DNA of 64,000 bases from Pseudoduganella armeniaca. Its GTDB lineage: Bacteria; Pseudomonadota; Gammaproteobacteria; Burkholderiales; Burkholderiaceae_D. Shown piece by piece: positions 7,919 to 16,116 of this stretch (position 1 is its first letter; every line of letters starts with the position of its first letter). Position numbers and translations under genes: made by a program. The notes under the pieces were generated by a model. The model was given only the letters and a program-made list of their open reading frames with translations. It had not been told where the DNA came from and searched no databases. The stretch is from the NCBI RefSeq assembly GCF_003028855.1, contig NZ_CP028324.1:5766001-5830000 (forward strand), given 5' to 3'.

Positions 7919-7947
7919 TGAACCGCTCCTGAACCAGTGATGGACGC

Positions 7948-7974
7948 ATTTTACGCCGTTTTGTCCAGGACAAA
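7948..7974 (-). promoter_or_regulatory. Promoter and operator of the MerR-type gene
   Basis: On the minus strand the -10 hexamer TAAAAT (7948-7953) lies six bases from the perfect dyad TTTGTCC-A-GGACAAA (7960-7974). A dyad in the -35/-10 spacer zone is the usual MerR-family operator position, which supports autoregulation. Inference from position and symmetry only. Confidence 0.5.
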
Positions 7975-8032
7975 CGCACGATTGACGCGGCATTTCGATC
8001 TTTCTTCGGTTCAATAGCTGGGCGACGGGCGC

Positions 8033-8057
8033 AAAAAAAGCCACCGCGCGGGTGGCT
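8033..8057 (-). terminator. Rho-independent terminator for leftward transcripts
   Basis: Read leftward: stem AGCCACC / GGTGGCT around a five-base loop followed by a seven-base T-run (A-run at 8033-8039 on the plus strand). It lies between the DUF2058 gene and the MerR promoter and would insulate the regulator from upstream transcription. Confidence 0.75.
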
Positions 8058-8105
8058 CGTGGGAACACTGGGGTCTCTACCGCATCGGAATCAGCCACGG
8101 GGGTT

Positions 8106-8204
8106 AGGGTCTGTCCCCATCGGGGACTGACCCTGGTTTTAATCGCAGAACCATGCGCATCGTGCGATAAAAACCGGGGTCAGTCCCGAAGGGACAGACC
8201 CCAA
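8106..8204. repeat. Class II dispersed repeat: two inverted ~45-bp units
   Basis: The right unit (8163-8204) reads GCGATAAAAACCGGGG, then CAGTCCC and GGGACAGACCCC; the left unit (8106-8145) is its near-exact reverse complement. Each unit holds its own small hairpin. The same unit recurs at 10673-10785, 18346-18460 and, as a solo copy, 54585-54626. It occupies part of the 370-base gene-free stretch 7919-8288, which also has a solo half of the class I arm, GGGACAGGCACC, near 8261. Confidence 0.75.
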
Positions 8205-8288
8205 GCGAACGTCTGTTCTTTGTACGCCAAAAATCCCTACTCCTTAACCTAGCGGCATTTGGGACAGGCACCTGCCTTCCTGGATTGC

Positions 8289-8825
8289 TTACCACATCAG
8301 ATCATCGGGAATCTGGAAAGCCGCATACGGATCGTCCGGGTCCACTTCGGTGCTGGGCTTGTTGACCCGCACCACCAAGGCGGGATCGCGCTCGGCGATC
8401 TTGTCCGCGATGACCCGCGGGACCAGCTCGGTGTTCTCACCCAGCCGCACGATGACGAGCCGGCCGGCCACCAGGTGCTCGCGCACGGCGCTTGAGACGT
8501 GGATGCGCTCGATCTTGTTCTGGAACGTGAAGTTGTAGGCGATATCGCCGTTGCCCTTGCTCTGCCGGTTTTTCTGCACCATCTGCACGATCTGCGCCAT
8601 GATCGCCTTCTGGGCGGCGGCCGCGTCGCGTTGCGCGTTCAGCTCGCGCGCCCGCTCGGCGGCCTTGCGCTGCTGCTCCTGCGCGGCCAGCTTGGCTTCG
8701 TCCACGCTCTGGGTGCCCGTCCGGCGCTCCACTTTTATCTGTTTGCTCTTGTCCTGGTTGACCTGCTTGACCTTCTTCTTGTCGACCAGGCCCGCCTTGA
8801 GTAGTTGCTCCTGCAACGAGACCAT
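8289..8825 (-). CDS. DUF2058 protein (YaiL-like)
   Basis: 178 residues, very rich in Lys, Arg, Gln and Ala in the first half (residues ~10-95, predicted helical or coiled), starting SLQEQLLKAGLVDKKKVKQV, the standard DUF2058 opening. The C-terminal half has YNFTFQNKIERIHVS and RLVIVRLGENTELVP, the second conserved block of the family. Members are sometimes annotated as nucleoprotein or polynucleotide-associated, with no defined activity. ATG 8825 has GGAG eight bases upstream; the longer frame starting near 8963 lacks family similarity. Confidence 0.82.
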   Translation of the reverse strand: MVSLQEQLLKAGLVDKKKVKQVNQDKSKQIKVERRTGTQSVDEAKLAAQEQQRKAAERARELNAQRDAAAAQKAIMAQIVQMVQKNRQSKGNGDIAYNFTFQNKIERIHVSSAVREHLVAGRLVIVRLGENTELVPRVIADKIAERDPALVVRVNKPSTEVDPDDPYAAFQIPDDLMW

Positions 8826-9000
8826 CTGCTGCTCCGTAATGACGATGGCCGGCAACGCGCCGGCCGCAAGCCGCCAGCATAGCAAATGCCGGCACGGCCG
8901 AGGAATCTTTGACCTGCGCGGCCATAAAGAAGATACTTGGCAACGTTGCATTCCCGAATTCACAATTCAACATCGCATTTCGTATCGAGGAGAATCGTCA

Positions 9001-10659
9001 GTGAAGAAAGTCTTGTTGGTCACCCTGCTGGCCGCCGCGTTCGCGGCGCAAGCACAAAGCACCCCGGCCACGCCGCAGTTCGACGCGCAGCGCCTGTCGC
9101 AGCACGTCAAGGTCCTGGCGTCCGACGCGTTCGAAGGCCGCGGCCCGAATACCGCGGGCGAAACCAAGACCGTCGACTACCTGATCGAACAGTTCCAGGC
9201 GGCCGGCCTGCAGCCGGGCGGCGACGTCGTCAACGGCAAGCGCGGCTGGACCCAGGACGTACCGCTGGGCCGCTTCGAGATCAAGGGTCCGGTCAAGCTG
9301 ACCGTCAAGGATGGCAAGAAGAGCGAATCCTTCACGCAGGGCGAACAGATCGCCGTGCGCGCCGCGATGAATGGCGCCAAGGTGGTCGACTTCAAGAACG
9401 CGCCACTGGTCTTCGTCGGCTACGGCACCACGGCGCCGGAGCGCAACTGGGACGACTTCAAGGGGGTCGACCTGAAGGGCAAGCTGGCCGTCGTGCTGAT
9501 CAACGATGCCGACTTCGAGACCGGCGCGGGCGATTTCGGCGGCAAGGCCATGACCTACTACGGCCGCTGGACGTACAAATATGAAGAGATGGCGCGCCGC
9601 GGCGCGCTGGGTACCCTGATCGTGCACGAGACGGCGCCAGCCTCCTACGGCTGGGCGACAGTGAAGAACTCGAACACCAACGTCATGTACGACATCGTGC
9701 GCAAGGCGCCGCGCGAGGCCCATGCGCCGATGGAGGCGTGGATCCAGCGCGATGTCACCGTCGACCTGTTCAAGCGCGCCGGCCTCGATTTCGAGGCACT
9801 GAAGAAGCAGGCCCAAAGCCGCGACTTCAAGCCGGTGCCGCTGAAGGGCATCACGCTGTCGGCCCACTACGCGGTGGACGCACAGGTGATCAAGTCGAAG
9901 AACGTGGCGGCCCGCATCGAGGGCAGCAAGCGGCCGGACGAAACCGTCATCTACAGCGGCCACTGGGACCACCTGGGCGTCGGCCTGCCCGATGCGAAGG
10001 GCGACAAGATCTACAACGGCGCCGTCGACAACGCGACCGGCATCGCCGCCCTGCTGGAGCTGGCGCGAGCCTACGCGAAGGCGCCGGCACCGCAGCGCAG
10101 CGTGGCGTTCCTGGCCGTGACGGCCGAGGAAAAAGGCCTGCTGGGTTCCGAGTACTACGCAGCCAATCCGCTGTACCCGCTGGAGAAGACGGTCGGCGTC
10201 ATCAATATGGATGCGCTCAGCCCATACGGCCCGGCACGCGACTTCACGATTTCCGGCAGCGCGAAACTGGACCTGCTGGACCAGCTGGTCGCCAAGGCCA
10301 GGCAGTACGACATGACCTATGCGCCCGATCCGAAGCCGGAAGCGGGCCACTTCTTCCGCTCCGACCACTTCCCGTTCGCCAAGCGCGGCGTGCCGGCCAT
10401 TTCGTTCGGCTCCGGCGAAGACCTGATCGAGGGCGGCAAGGCAGTGGGCGCACGGCACGAGGAGACCTACGTTACCGACCACTACCACCAGCCGTCGGAC
10501 GAATGGAGCGCGCAGTGGCCGTTTACCGGCATGGCACGCGACCTGGGCTTGCTGTACAGCCTGGGCCGCGACCTGGCGGACGGCGCCAGCTGGCCGAACT
10601 GGGCCAAGGACGCCGAGTTCCGAACCGTGCGCGAGCAGACCGCCGCGCAAAGGAAGTAA
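9001..10659 (+). CDS. Exported M28 family zinc metallopeptidase
   Basis: 552 residues. A signal peptide (residues ~1-19, ending AQA-Q) is followed by an inserted PA domain and the M28 catalytic core: SGHWDHLGVG (His/Asp), NGAVDNATGIAALLEL (bridging Asp), VTAEEKGLLGSEYYA (Glu-Glu), NMDAL and the late SDHFPFAKRGVP histidine, so all five zinc-site segments are present. Members are periplasmic or secreted aminopeptidases. Translation starts at GTG 9001, preceded by GAGGAGAATCGTCA; the frame extends upstream without sense. Confidence 0.9.
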   Translation: MKKVLLVTLLAAAFAAQAQSTPATPQFDAQRLSQHVKVLASDAFEGRGPNTAGETKTVDYLIEQFQAAGLQPGGDVVNGKRGWTQDVPLGRFEIKGPVKLTVKDGKKSESFTQGEQIAVRAAMNGAKVVDFKNAPLVFVGYGTTAPERNWDDFKGVDLKGKLAVVLINDADFETGAGDFGGKAMTYYGRWTYKYEEMARRGALGTLIVHETAPASYGWATVKNSNTNVMYDIVRKAPREAHAPMEAWIQRDVTVDLFKRAGLDFEALKKQAQSRDFKPVPLKGITLSAHYAVDAQVIKSKNVAARIEGSKRPDETVIYSGHWDHLGVGLPDAKGDKIYNGAVDNATGIAALLELARAYAKAPAPQRSVAFLAVTAEEKGLLGSEYYAANPLYPLEKTVGVINMDALSPYGPARDFTISGSAKLDLLDQLVAKARQYDMTYAPDPKPEAGHFFRSDHFPFAKRGVPAISFGSGEDLIEGGKAVGARHEETYVTDHYHQPSDEWSAQWPFTGMARDLGLLYSLGRDLADGASWPNWAKDAEFRTVREQTAAQRK

Positions 10660-10672
10660 CGGGCCCAGGCTT

Positions 10673-10785
10673 GGGGACTGTCCCCACAGGGGACTGTCCC
10701 CGGTTTTTATCCACGGCCGTGGCGCCCCACCGGCACCACCCGCGCCATGGGAAACCAGGGACAGTCCCTGCAGGGACAGTCCCTC
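10673..10785. repeat. Class II dispersed repeat, tandem-hairpin form
   Basis: The left arm has two GGGGACTGTCCCC palindromes (10673-10685 and 10689-10701) running into CGGTTTTTATCC. The right arm has AGGGACAGTCCCT and GCAGGGACAGTCCC. Arms face each other across ~45 bases. It occupies most of the M28/GGDEF intergenic region and shares sub-modules with the elements at 8106, 18346 and 54585. Confidence 0.7.
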
Positions 10786-10918
10786 AGCCCCGGCGGGCAT
10801 GAATCTTTTCACGATTTGCTGTGGTGGCGTTACCAAAAGTGACAATGTGTGAGCATTAGCGCCACTTTCCACGCGTATACTTGTGTGCTTTCGATGAAAC
10901 ATTTTACACAAGGGGATC

Positions 10919-12100
10919 ATGGACGCGTTCACGCTGATCGTCGCCTCGGGCCTGGCCGCGGCCATCATGGCGGCGACCATGCTCCTGTTGTATCGCGCCG
11001 GCTCGCGCGCCGCCGGGCTGGTGGACTGGTCCCTGGCGGGGCTGCTGTTTTTCTCGTCCAACGCGGTGGCCTTTGCCGCCAGCCTGACCGAGGTGTACGA
11101 CATCTCGATCGCCGCGATCGGCAACGCGCTGTATATCGCGGGCCACTTCGGCGTGCTGGCGGGACTGCGCCGCCACCTCGGCCTGAAGCCGCGCTATGGT
11201 GTCCTGCTGGCGCTGGTACTGGCGATCGTGCTGGTGCACCGGACCGAATTCGCGCAAGCCAGCGTCGCCAACCGGCTGCTCATGTTCGCTCCCGTCATCG
11301 TGTCGATCAACGCCGCGGTCGCCTGGCTGATCTGGCGCCTGCCGCACAGCGAGGCTCGGCCCGCCTACCTGCCGCTGATGGGGCTGGAACTGCTGTTCAT
11401 GCTGCAGATTCTGGTGCGCACCGGCTATATCGCCGTGCACCGCACCACCGACCTGACGTTCATGGGCAACCAGGCCTTGCAGACCCTGGGATCGCTGTCG
11501 GTGTTCGTGTTCCTGATGGTGGCTGGCATGGGCTGCGCGCTGATCGTCATCCGCCACCAGGAGCTGGCACTGCGCAAGGCGTCGCTGACGGACAGCCTGA
11601 CCGGCTGGCTGAACCGCCGCGCCCTGCACGACGTGGCCGAGCGCGAATGCCTGCGCGCGCAACGCTCCGGCGAACGGCTGTCGTTGCTGACGTTCGACAT
11701 CGATCACTTCAAAGGCATCAATGACCGGTATGGCCACAGCGTCGGAGATAGCGCTATCCAGCACGTGACGGCATTGGCCGCGCAGGCGCTGCGCGGGTAC
11801 GACGCCCTGTTCCGGCTGGGCGGCGAGGAGTTTGCCGTGCTGTTGACTGGCAACAGCGACGATACCCTGTTGCGCATTGCCGAGCGGGTCCGCGACCTGA
11901 TCGCGCGCACGCCGCTGGTCGCGGACCACAAAGCCGTCGCGCTGACGGTCAGTATCGGGTTGGCCAGTTGCGCCCCGGGCGACACCGAATGGGAAGACGC
12001 GCTGCGCCGTGCCGACCTGGCGCTGTATCGCAGCAAGCGCGAGGGCCGCAACCGCGTCACCCTGGACGGCGACGACCTGCCTACGCCTGCCGCGGCTTAG
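10919..12100 (+). CDS. Membrane diguanylate cyclase (GGDEF)
   Basis: 393 residues. Residues 1-205 form about six to seven transmembrane helices with no recognised sensor name. Residues ~225-385 are a GGDEF domain with active-site GGEEF and DIDHFKGINDRYGH. The inhibitory RxxD site is intact five residues before GGEEF (RGYD), so an active, product-inhibited cyclase making c-di-GMP is expected. ATG 10919 has AAGGGG upstream. A TATACT hexamer at 10876-10881 is a likely -10. A strong terminator follows. Confidence 0.9.
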   Translation: MDAFTLIVASGLAAAIMAATMLLLYRAGSRAAGLVDWSLAGLLFFSSNAVAFAASLTEVYDISIAAIGNALYIAGHFGVLAGLRRHLGLKPRYGVLLALVLAIVLVHRTEFAQASVANRLLMFAPVIVSINAAVAWLIWRLPHSEARPAYLPLMGLELLFMLQILVRTGYIAVHRTTDLTFMGNQALQTLGSLSVFVFLMVAGMGCALIVIRHQELALRKASLTDSLTGWLNRRALHDVAERECLRAQRSGERLSLLTFDIDHFKGINDRYGHSVGDSAIQHVTALAAQALRGYDALFRLGGEEFAVLLTGNSDDTLLRIAERVRDLIARTPLVADHKAVALTVSIGLASCAPGDTEWEDALRRADLALYRSKREGRNRVTLDGDDLPTPAAA

Positions 12101-12106
12101 GCGCTG

Positions 12107-12132
12107 AAAAACGGTGACTGGCACCGTTTTTT
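12107..12132. terminator. Bidirectional rho-independent terminator
   Basis: Stem ACGGTG / CACCGT around ACTGG, flanked by AAAA on the left and a six-base T-run on the right. It serves the diguanylate cyclase and the convergent DUF805 gene. The stem core GGTGACTGgCACC resembles the terminator at 15865 and the class I outer arms. Confidence 0.85.
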
Positions 12133-12139
12133 CGGCCGA

Positions 12140-12658
12140 TCAGAACACCCGGCTGTTGGCGGCGCGGGTGCGTTCGCCGAACGTTTTATAGGCGTCCACC
12201 GCCGAATACAGCACCGTGACCACGAACAGGCCCGGGCCGATGCATGCCAGCGCGATCGCGCCCCGGCTGTTGGGTGACGGCGGCGCGCCGAAGGCGTTCG
12301 GCCCCGCGTCGCCTTTGCCGAGCGCCAGCCACAGGGTGACGACGATATTCAACAGGGGCACCAGCAGCAGCACGCCCCACCAGCCGGGCTTGCCCATGTC
12401 GTGCAGGCGGCGGCGGGCGATGATGAGGTTGGCCGCCACCATCAGCGTGCCGACCAGCACCTGCATCATCCCGGCGGCCACGGCCGGCCCGGCGCCCATC
12501 GCGCCCAGCAGCGCACCCAGGACAATGGCCACCAACAGCAGCGCGAGCATGGCGCCGAAACTATAGGCCAGGTAACGCACGCGGCCTATGCGGCCGTGCA
12601 GTGCGAACGGCTGCGGCAATTGCACGGCGGCGGCATCCGCCGCTGGGAAATCGGTCAA
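12140..12658 (-). CDS. DUF805 inner-membrane protein (copy 1)
   Basis: 172 residues, four to five transmembrane helices. The DUF805 core is clear: GRIGRVRYLAYS near the N-terminus, then ARRRLHDMGKPGWWGVLLLVPLLNIVVTLWLALGKGD with the conserved RLHDMGKxGWW and PLxN motifs. Function is unknown. It is followed leftward by a terminator and preceded, 73 bases upstream on the same strand, by a diverged second DUF805 gene, so the two are a tandem duplication and may be co-transcribed. Confidence 0.85.
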   Translation of the reverse strand: MTDFPAADAAAVQLPQPFALHGRIGRVRYLAYSFGAMLALLLVAIVLGALLGAMGAGPAVAAGMMQVLVGTLMVAANLIIARRRLHDMGKPGWWGVLLLVPLLNIVVTLWLALGKGDAGPNAFGAPPSPNSRGAIALACIGPGLFVVTVLYSAVDAYKTFGERTRAANSRVF

Positions 12659-12731
12659 CGTTGCCTCCTGAGCAATGATCGGGATATGCCATGCTAACCG
12701 AAAGCGCCGCGCGGCGACGCCCGCTCACGGC

Positions 12732-13229
12732 TCAGATATGACTGACGGGATCGGGATAGCCGGGCTGGGCCAGCATCACGTACGTGCCGCCGGCCACGGC
12801 CAGCACGACCACCACCGCTGCCAGGACCTTCACCAGCGCCGTGTTGGCCACCGGCGGCGCGCCATGACGGTTGGCCCCCGCCTCGCCCTTGCCCAACAGC
12901 AGCCACAGCAACACGGCAATATTCAACAGCGGCGCCAGCAGCAACAGCGCGAACCAGCCGCTGTGGCCCATGTCCATCAGCCGGCGCCGGGCCAGTGCCA
13001 GCGCAAATACCCCCAGCAGCAGCAATGAAATAAGTGACCCCAGCAGTTGCGACAGCAGCGCCAGGGAAGTCTTGCGTAAGGCCAACCCGATCGCGACACC
13101 GAGGAATACGCTGAGCCAGAACGCGGCGGCGGAGTAGTTGATATAGCGCAGCCGGCCGATGCGACCCGACCAGGCGAACAGGCGGGGCGACTGCAGGGTG
13201 AGCGGCGGTGCAGAGGTGAAGCTGTGCAA
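12732..13229 (-). CDS. DUF805 inner-membrane protein (copy 2)
   Basis: 165 residues and the same architecture as its neighbour: GRIGRLRYINYS, then ARRRLMDMGHSGWFALLLLAPLLNIAVLLWLLLGKGEAG. The typical histidine of RLHDMG is replaced by Met here (RRLMDMG), showing divergence after duplication. It probably leads a two-gene leftward operon. The 215 bases between it and the divergent PAS/GGDEF/EAL gene are noticeably AT-richer and hold the promoters of both, without a motif I can name. Confidence 0.82.
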   Translation of the reverse strand: MHSFTSAPPLTLQSPRLFAWSGRIGRLRYINYSAAAFWLSVFLGVAIGLALRKTSLALLSQLLGSLISLLLLGVFALALARRRLMDMGHSGWFALLLLAPLLNIAVLLWLLLGKGEAGANRHGAPPVANTALVKVLAAVVVVLAVAGGTYVMLAQPGYPDPVSHI

Positions 13230-13445
13230 GATTGCTCCTACGTATTTTTAGTCGAAAAATAATACTCTTTTTACAACTGTCGGGCCACTGCTTTTGTCGA
13301 GGCGATCCTCGGGAACACGGCATTCCACAAGCGTCGGCAGCCAGCAACAACGCCAGCTAGTTGATGACTTTTTGGGCGAAACCACGTACCATATTTTCCA
13401 CCTCGCAATAATTATTGCTTTCCATACACCCTCCCTGGCAGCACC

Positions 13446-15737
13446 GTGGCATTCAACGATATGGCGCACTGGCGCACCCAGATCTTCTCCCAACTGCTGT
13501 CGATCGTGACGGTATTGGGTATCGTCGCGGCCGTGCCCAGCGTGGCGCTAGCGCTGCACGAAGGGCTGATGGCCATCGTACTGACCGATATCGGGGCGCT
13601 GGCCTGGCTGCTGGGCGTGTGGCGCGCGCGCCGCCTGTCGTACACGGCGCGCGTCGTCAACCTGCTGGCGATCCTGTACTTCGTCGGTGTCGGCCTGATG
13701 GTAACGGTCGGTCCCGTCAGCCAGGTCTACCTGCTGGCCCCGCCCGTGCTGGGCGCCGTGCTGCTGGGACTGTGGCCCGCCATCTTCGCGCTGGTGCTGG
13801 GCGCGGGTACCGTGCTGGTGCTCGGACTGACGGGCCATGCGCGCCTGTACGTGACGGGCATGCCGGAGCACGCGCTGGCGCCATCGCTGGTGGTCACCCT
13901 CAACTTCCTGTGCGTCGGCCTGCTGCTGACGATCTCGTCGAGCGCGCTGTTGCAGCGCCTGGCGCGCTCGCTGAAGGACCTGCGCAGCCATACCGAATCG
14001 CTGCAGCACAACCGCGACCGGCTGGCCGCCGTCAACGCGGAACTGCGCCTGACGTCGGCCGCCGTGGCGCGCCTGAACGAGATGGTCATGATCGCCGAGG
14101 CGGTGCCCGGCACGGCGGCCGAGCAGCCGATCACCTTCGTCAACGATGCCTTCCTGCGCCGCACCGGCTATAGCCGCGAGGAGCTGATGGGCCAAAGCAT
14201 GCGCATCATGCACGGACCGTTGACGGACGCGCTGGAAGTGCAGCGGGTCGTCGAGGCCATGCACCGCGTGGAGTCCGTGACAGCGGAGCTGATGAACTAC
14301 ACGAAGTCGGGCGAGCCTTACCTGGTCGAGATGGAAATGGTGCCGTTTGCCGACGAAGGCGGCACCAACACGCATTGGGTCGTCGTCGGCCGCGACATCA
14401 CCGAGCGCAAGCGCGCCGCCGACGCCATCCACAACCTGGCCTTCTACGACGTGCTGACCGGCCTGCCGAACCGCCGCCTGCTGATGGACCGCCTGGAGCA
14501 CATGCTGGCCAGCGCCCAGCGCGAGCAGCGCTGCGGCGCCGTCATCTTCATCGATCTCGATCACTTCAAGTACATCAACGATGCCCGTGGCCATGCCACC
14601 GGCGACTCGATGCTGCGCAAGGCGGCCCAGCGCCTGACCCAGCTGGTGCGCTCGGACGACACCGTGGCGCGCCTGGGCGGCGACGAGTTCGTCGTGCTGT
14701 TGCAGAACCTGGGCCGCGACGCCGACGCCGCCACCCACGCCGCGCTGGCGATGGCCGAACGCATCCGCGACGCGATCCGCAAGAGCTTCGAGATCGACGG
14801 CCAATCGTACACGTCGTCCGCCAGCATCGGCGTGGCCGTGCTGCCGCGCGGCGGCCAGACGGTGCAGGACCTGCTGCGCGAGGCGGACATCGCGATGTAC
14901 CGCGCCAAGGCCGAGGGCCGCAACGGCGTGGCGCTGTTCGAATCGACCATGCGTGCCGAAGTGGAACGGCGCCTGACGATGGAGCGCGACCTGTCGATGG
15001 CGCTGGAAAACGGCGAACTGCAGATGCACCTGCAGCTGCAGGTCAGCCAGGATACGTCGCCGGTGGGCGCCGAGCTGCTGATGCGCTGGCGCCGCGCCGA
15101 CGGCACGCACGTGCCGCCGGACGTGTTCATCCCGGTGGCCGAAGCGACGGGCCTGATCGTGCCGCTGGGCCGCTGGGCGCTGCGCCAGGCCTGCCTGGCC
15201 TGGCTGCGCCTCGAGGCCGAGGGTACCGCGCTGCCGCTGTCCGTCAACGTCAGCCCGTCGCAGTTCCGCCAGGCCGACTTCGTGGCCGACGTGCGCGCCA
15301 TCCTGGAAGAGACAGGGGCACCGGCCACGCAGCTGATCTTCGAGGTGACGGAAGGCCTGCTGATCGAGAACCTGGACGACACCATCGAGCGCATGCACGA
15401 ACTGGCGACGCTGGGCATCCGCTTCTCGATCGACGATTTCGGTACCGGTTATTCCAACCTCGCCTACCTGAAACGGATGCCGCTGTACGAGCTGAAGATC
15501 GATCGCAGCTTCATCCACGACATGCCGGGCGATGCCAACGGCACCGCGATCGTGCAGTCGATCATGGCGATGGCGGGCCACCTGGGCCTGCGCGTGGTGG
15601 CCGAAGGCGTCGAGACGCACGAGCAGGCGGCCTTCCTGGCCGAACACGGCAGCCCGGGCATGCAGGGCTACCTGTTTGCCCGGCCGATGCCGCTGCCGGA
15701 CATGATCGCGTTGCTGGGCACGTCCACTGACGCCTAG
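13446..15737 (+). CDS. Membrane PAS-GGDEF-EAL c-di-GMP signalling protein
   Basis: 763 residues. Residues ~15-190 are transmembrane, followed by a short coiled segment, a PAS domain (~215-325), GGDEF (~330-490) and EAL (~500-755). The cyclase site is GGDEF with an intact RxxD inhibitory site (RSDD). The phosphodiesterase site keeps Glu in GAELLMRW, NVSPSQF, EVTE, DDFGTGYSN and EGVETHEQ, so both activities may be functional. GTG 13446 or ATG 13461 could be the start; neither has a good Shine-Dalgarno. Three palindromes and a terminator follow the stop. Confidence 0.88.
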   Translation: MAFNDMAHWRTQIFSQLLSIVTVLGIVAAVPSVALALHEGLMAIVLTDIGALAWLLGVWRARRLSYTARVVNLLAILYFVGVGLMVTVGPVSQVYLLAPPVLGAVLLGLWPAIFALVLGAGTVLVLGLTGHARLYVTGMPEHALAPSLVVTLNFLCVGLLLTISSSALLQRLARSLKDLRSHTESLQHNRDRLAAVNAELRLTSAAVARLNEMVMIAEAVPGTAAEQPITFVNDAFLRRTGYSREELMGQSMRIMHGPLTDALEVQRVVEAMHRVESVTAELMNYTKSGEPYLVEMEMVPFADEGGTNTHWVVVGRDITERKRAADAIHNLAFYDVLTGLPNRRLLMDRLEHMLASAQREQRCGAVIFIDLDHFKYINDARGHATGDSMLRKAAQRLTQLVRSDDTVARLGGDEFVVLLQNLGRDADAATHAALAMAERIRDAIRKSFEIDGQSYTSSASIGVAVLPRGGQTVQDLLREADIAMYRAKAEGRNGVALFESTMRAEVERRLTMERDLSMALENGELQMHLQLQVSQDTSPVGAELLMRWRRADGTHVPPDVFIPVAEATGLIVPLGRWALRQACLAWLRLEAEGTALPLSVNVSPSQFRQADFVADVRAILEETGAPATQLIFEVTEGLLIENLDDTIERMHELATLGIRFSIDDFGTGYSNLAYLKRMPLYELKIDRSFIHDMPGDANGTAIVQSIMAMAGHLGLRVVAEGVETHEQAAFLAEHGSPGMQGYLFARPMPLPDMIALLGTSTDA

Positions 15738-15753
15738 CTTGACGTCAGCACTA

Positions 15754-15856
15754 TCCGGGACTGTCCCGGACTACTCCTACTCACTATCCGGGACTGTCCC
15801 GGACTTTTCTGACCGACGCCAACCCTGGCGTCAGCGCAATCCGGGACTGTCCCGGA
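15754..15856 (+). repeat. Triple array of a 17-bp palindrome
   Basis: TCCGGGACTGTCCCGGA occurs at 15754-15770, 15787-15803 and 15840-15856, identical in all three copies, with partly repeated flanks (CACTA before copies 1 and 2; GTCAGC near copies 1 and 3). It lies between the PAS/GGDEF/EAL stop and its terminator. The GACTGTC core is shared with the class II elements. Confidence 0.85.
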
Positions 15857-15864
15857 TTCTTCCG

Positions 15865-15893
15865 AAAACCGGTGACTGTCACCGGTTTTTTTT
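15865..15893 (+). terminator. Rho-independent terminator of the PAS-GGDEF-EAL gene
   Basis: Arms AAAACCGGTGA / TCACCGGTTTT around CTG, followed by eight T residues. The hairpin core GGTGACTGTCACC is a variant of the palindromes just upstream, suggesting that repeats and terminators here share ancestry. Confidence 0.88.
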
Positions 15894-15911
15894 CGTCTTT
15901 CCGCGGTCCGA

Positions 15912-15925
15912 TTGAGCAAGCTCAA
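15912..15925. promoter_or_regulatory. Perfect dyad TTGAGC-AA-GCTCAA upstream of the lipase-like operon
   Basis: A 6-2-6 inverted repeat about 190 bases before the start of the exported hydrolase gene, in AT-richer DNA. The form TTGAG-N4-CTCAA resembles FNR/CRP-superfamily sites but is not the consensus TTGAT-N4-ATCAA. The regulator is unknown. Confidence 0.35.
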
Positions 15926-16116
15926 CACACACTTTATTTTGGCGGAATTTATCAAAATCGTGACACGAACGAACAATACCGAACGGTCGTGCTTCCGTAG
16001 TCTCCCCTCCAGCCAGCAGCCTCCGCCGTTTGCGCCTCCGCTGCAGTACCTGCATCACCTCACCGCTGCACCCGTGTTTCACTCACCCAGCTTCACTTAC
16101 ACCTCGGAGACAAGAG

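Noticed and set aside
8058..8105. Small RNA ending at the leftward terminator at 8033-8057
   Set aside because: No promoter could be recognised on the minus strand to the right of it; the terminator is explained by read-through from the DUF2058 gene.
15754..15856. CRISPR-like array
   Set aside because: The repeated 17-mers are palindromic, spacers are of unequal length (16 and 36 bases) and partly repeated, and there are no cas genes.
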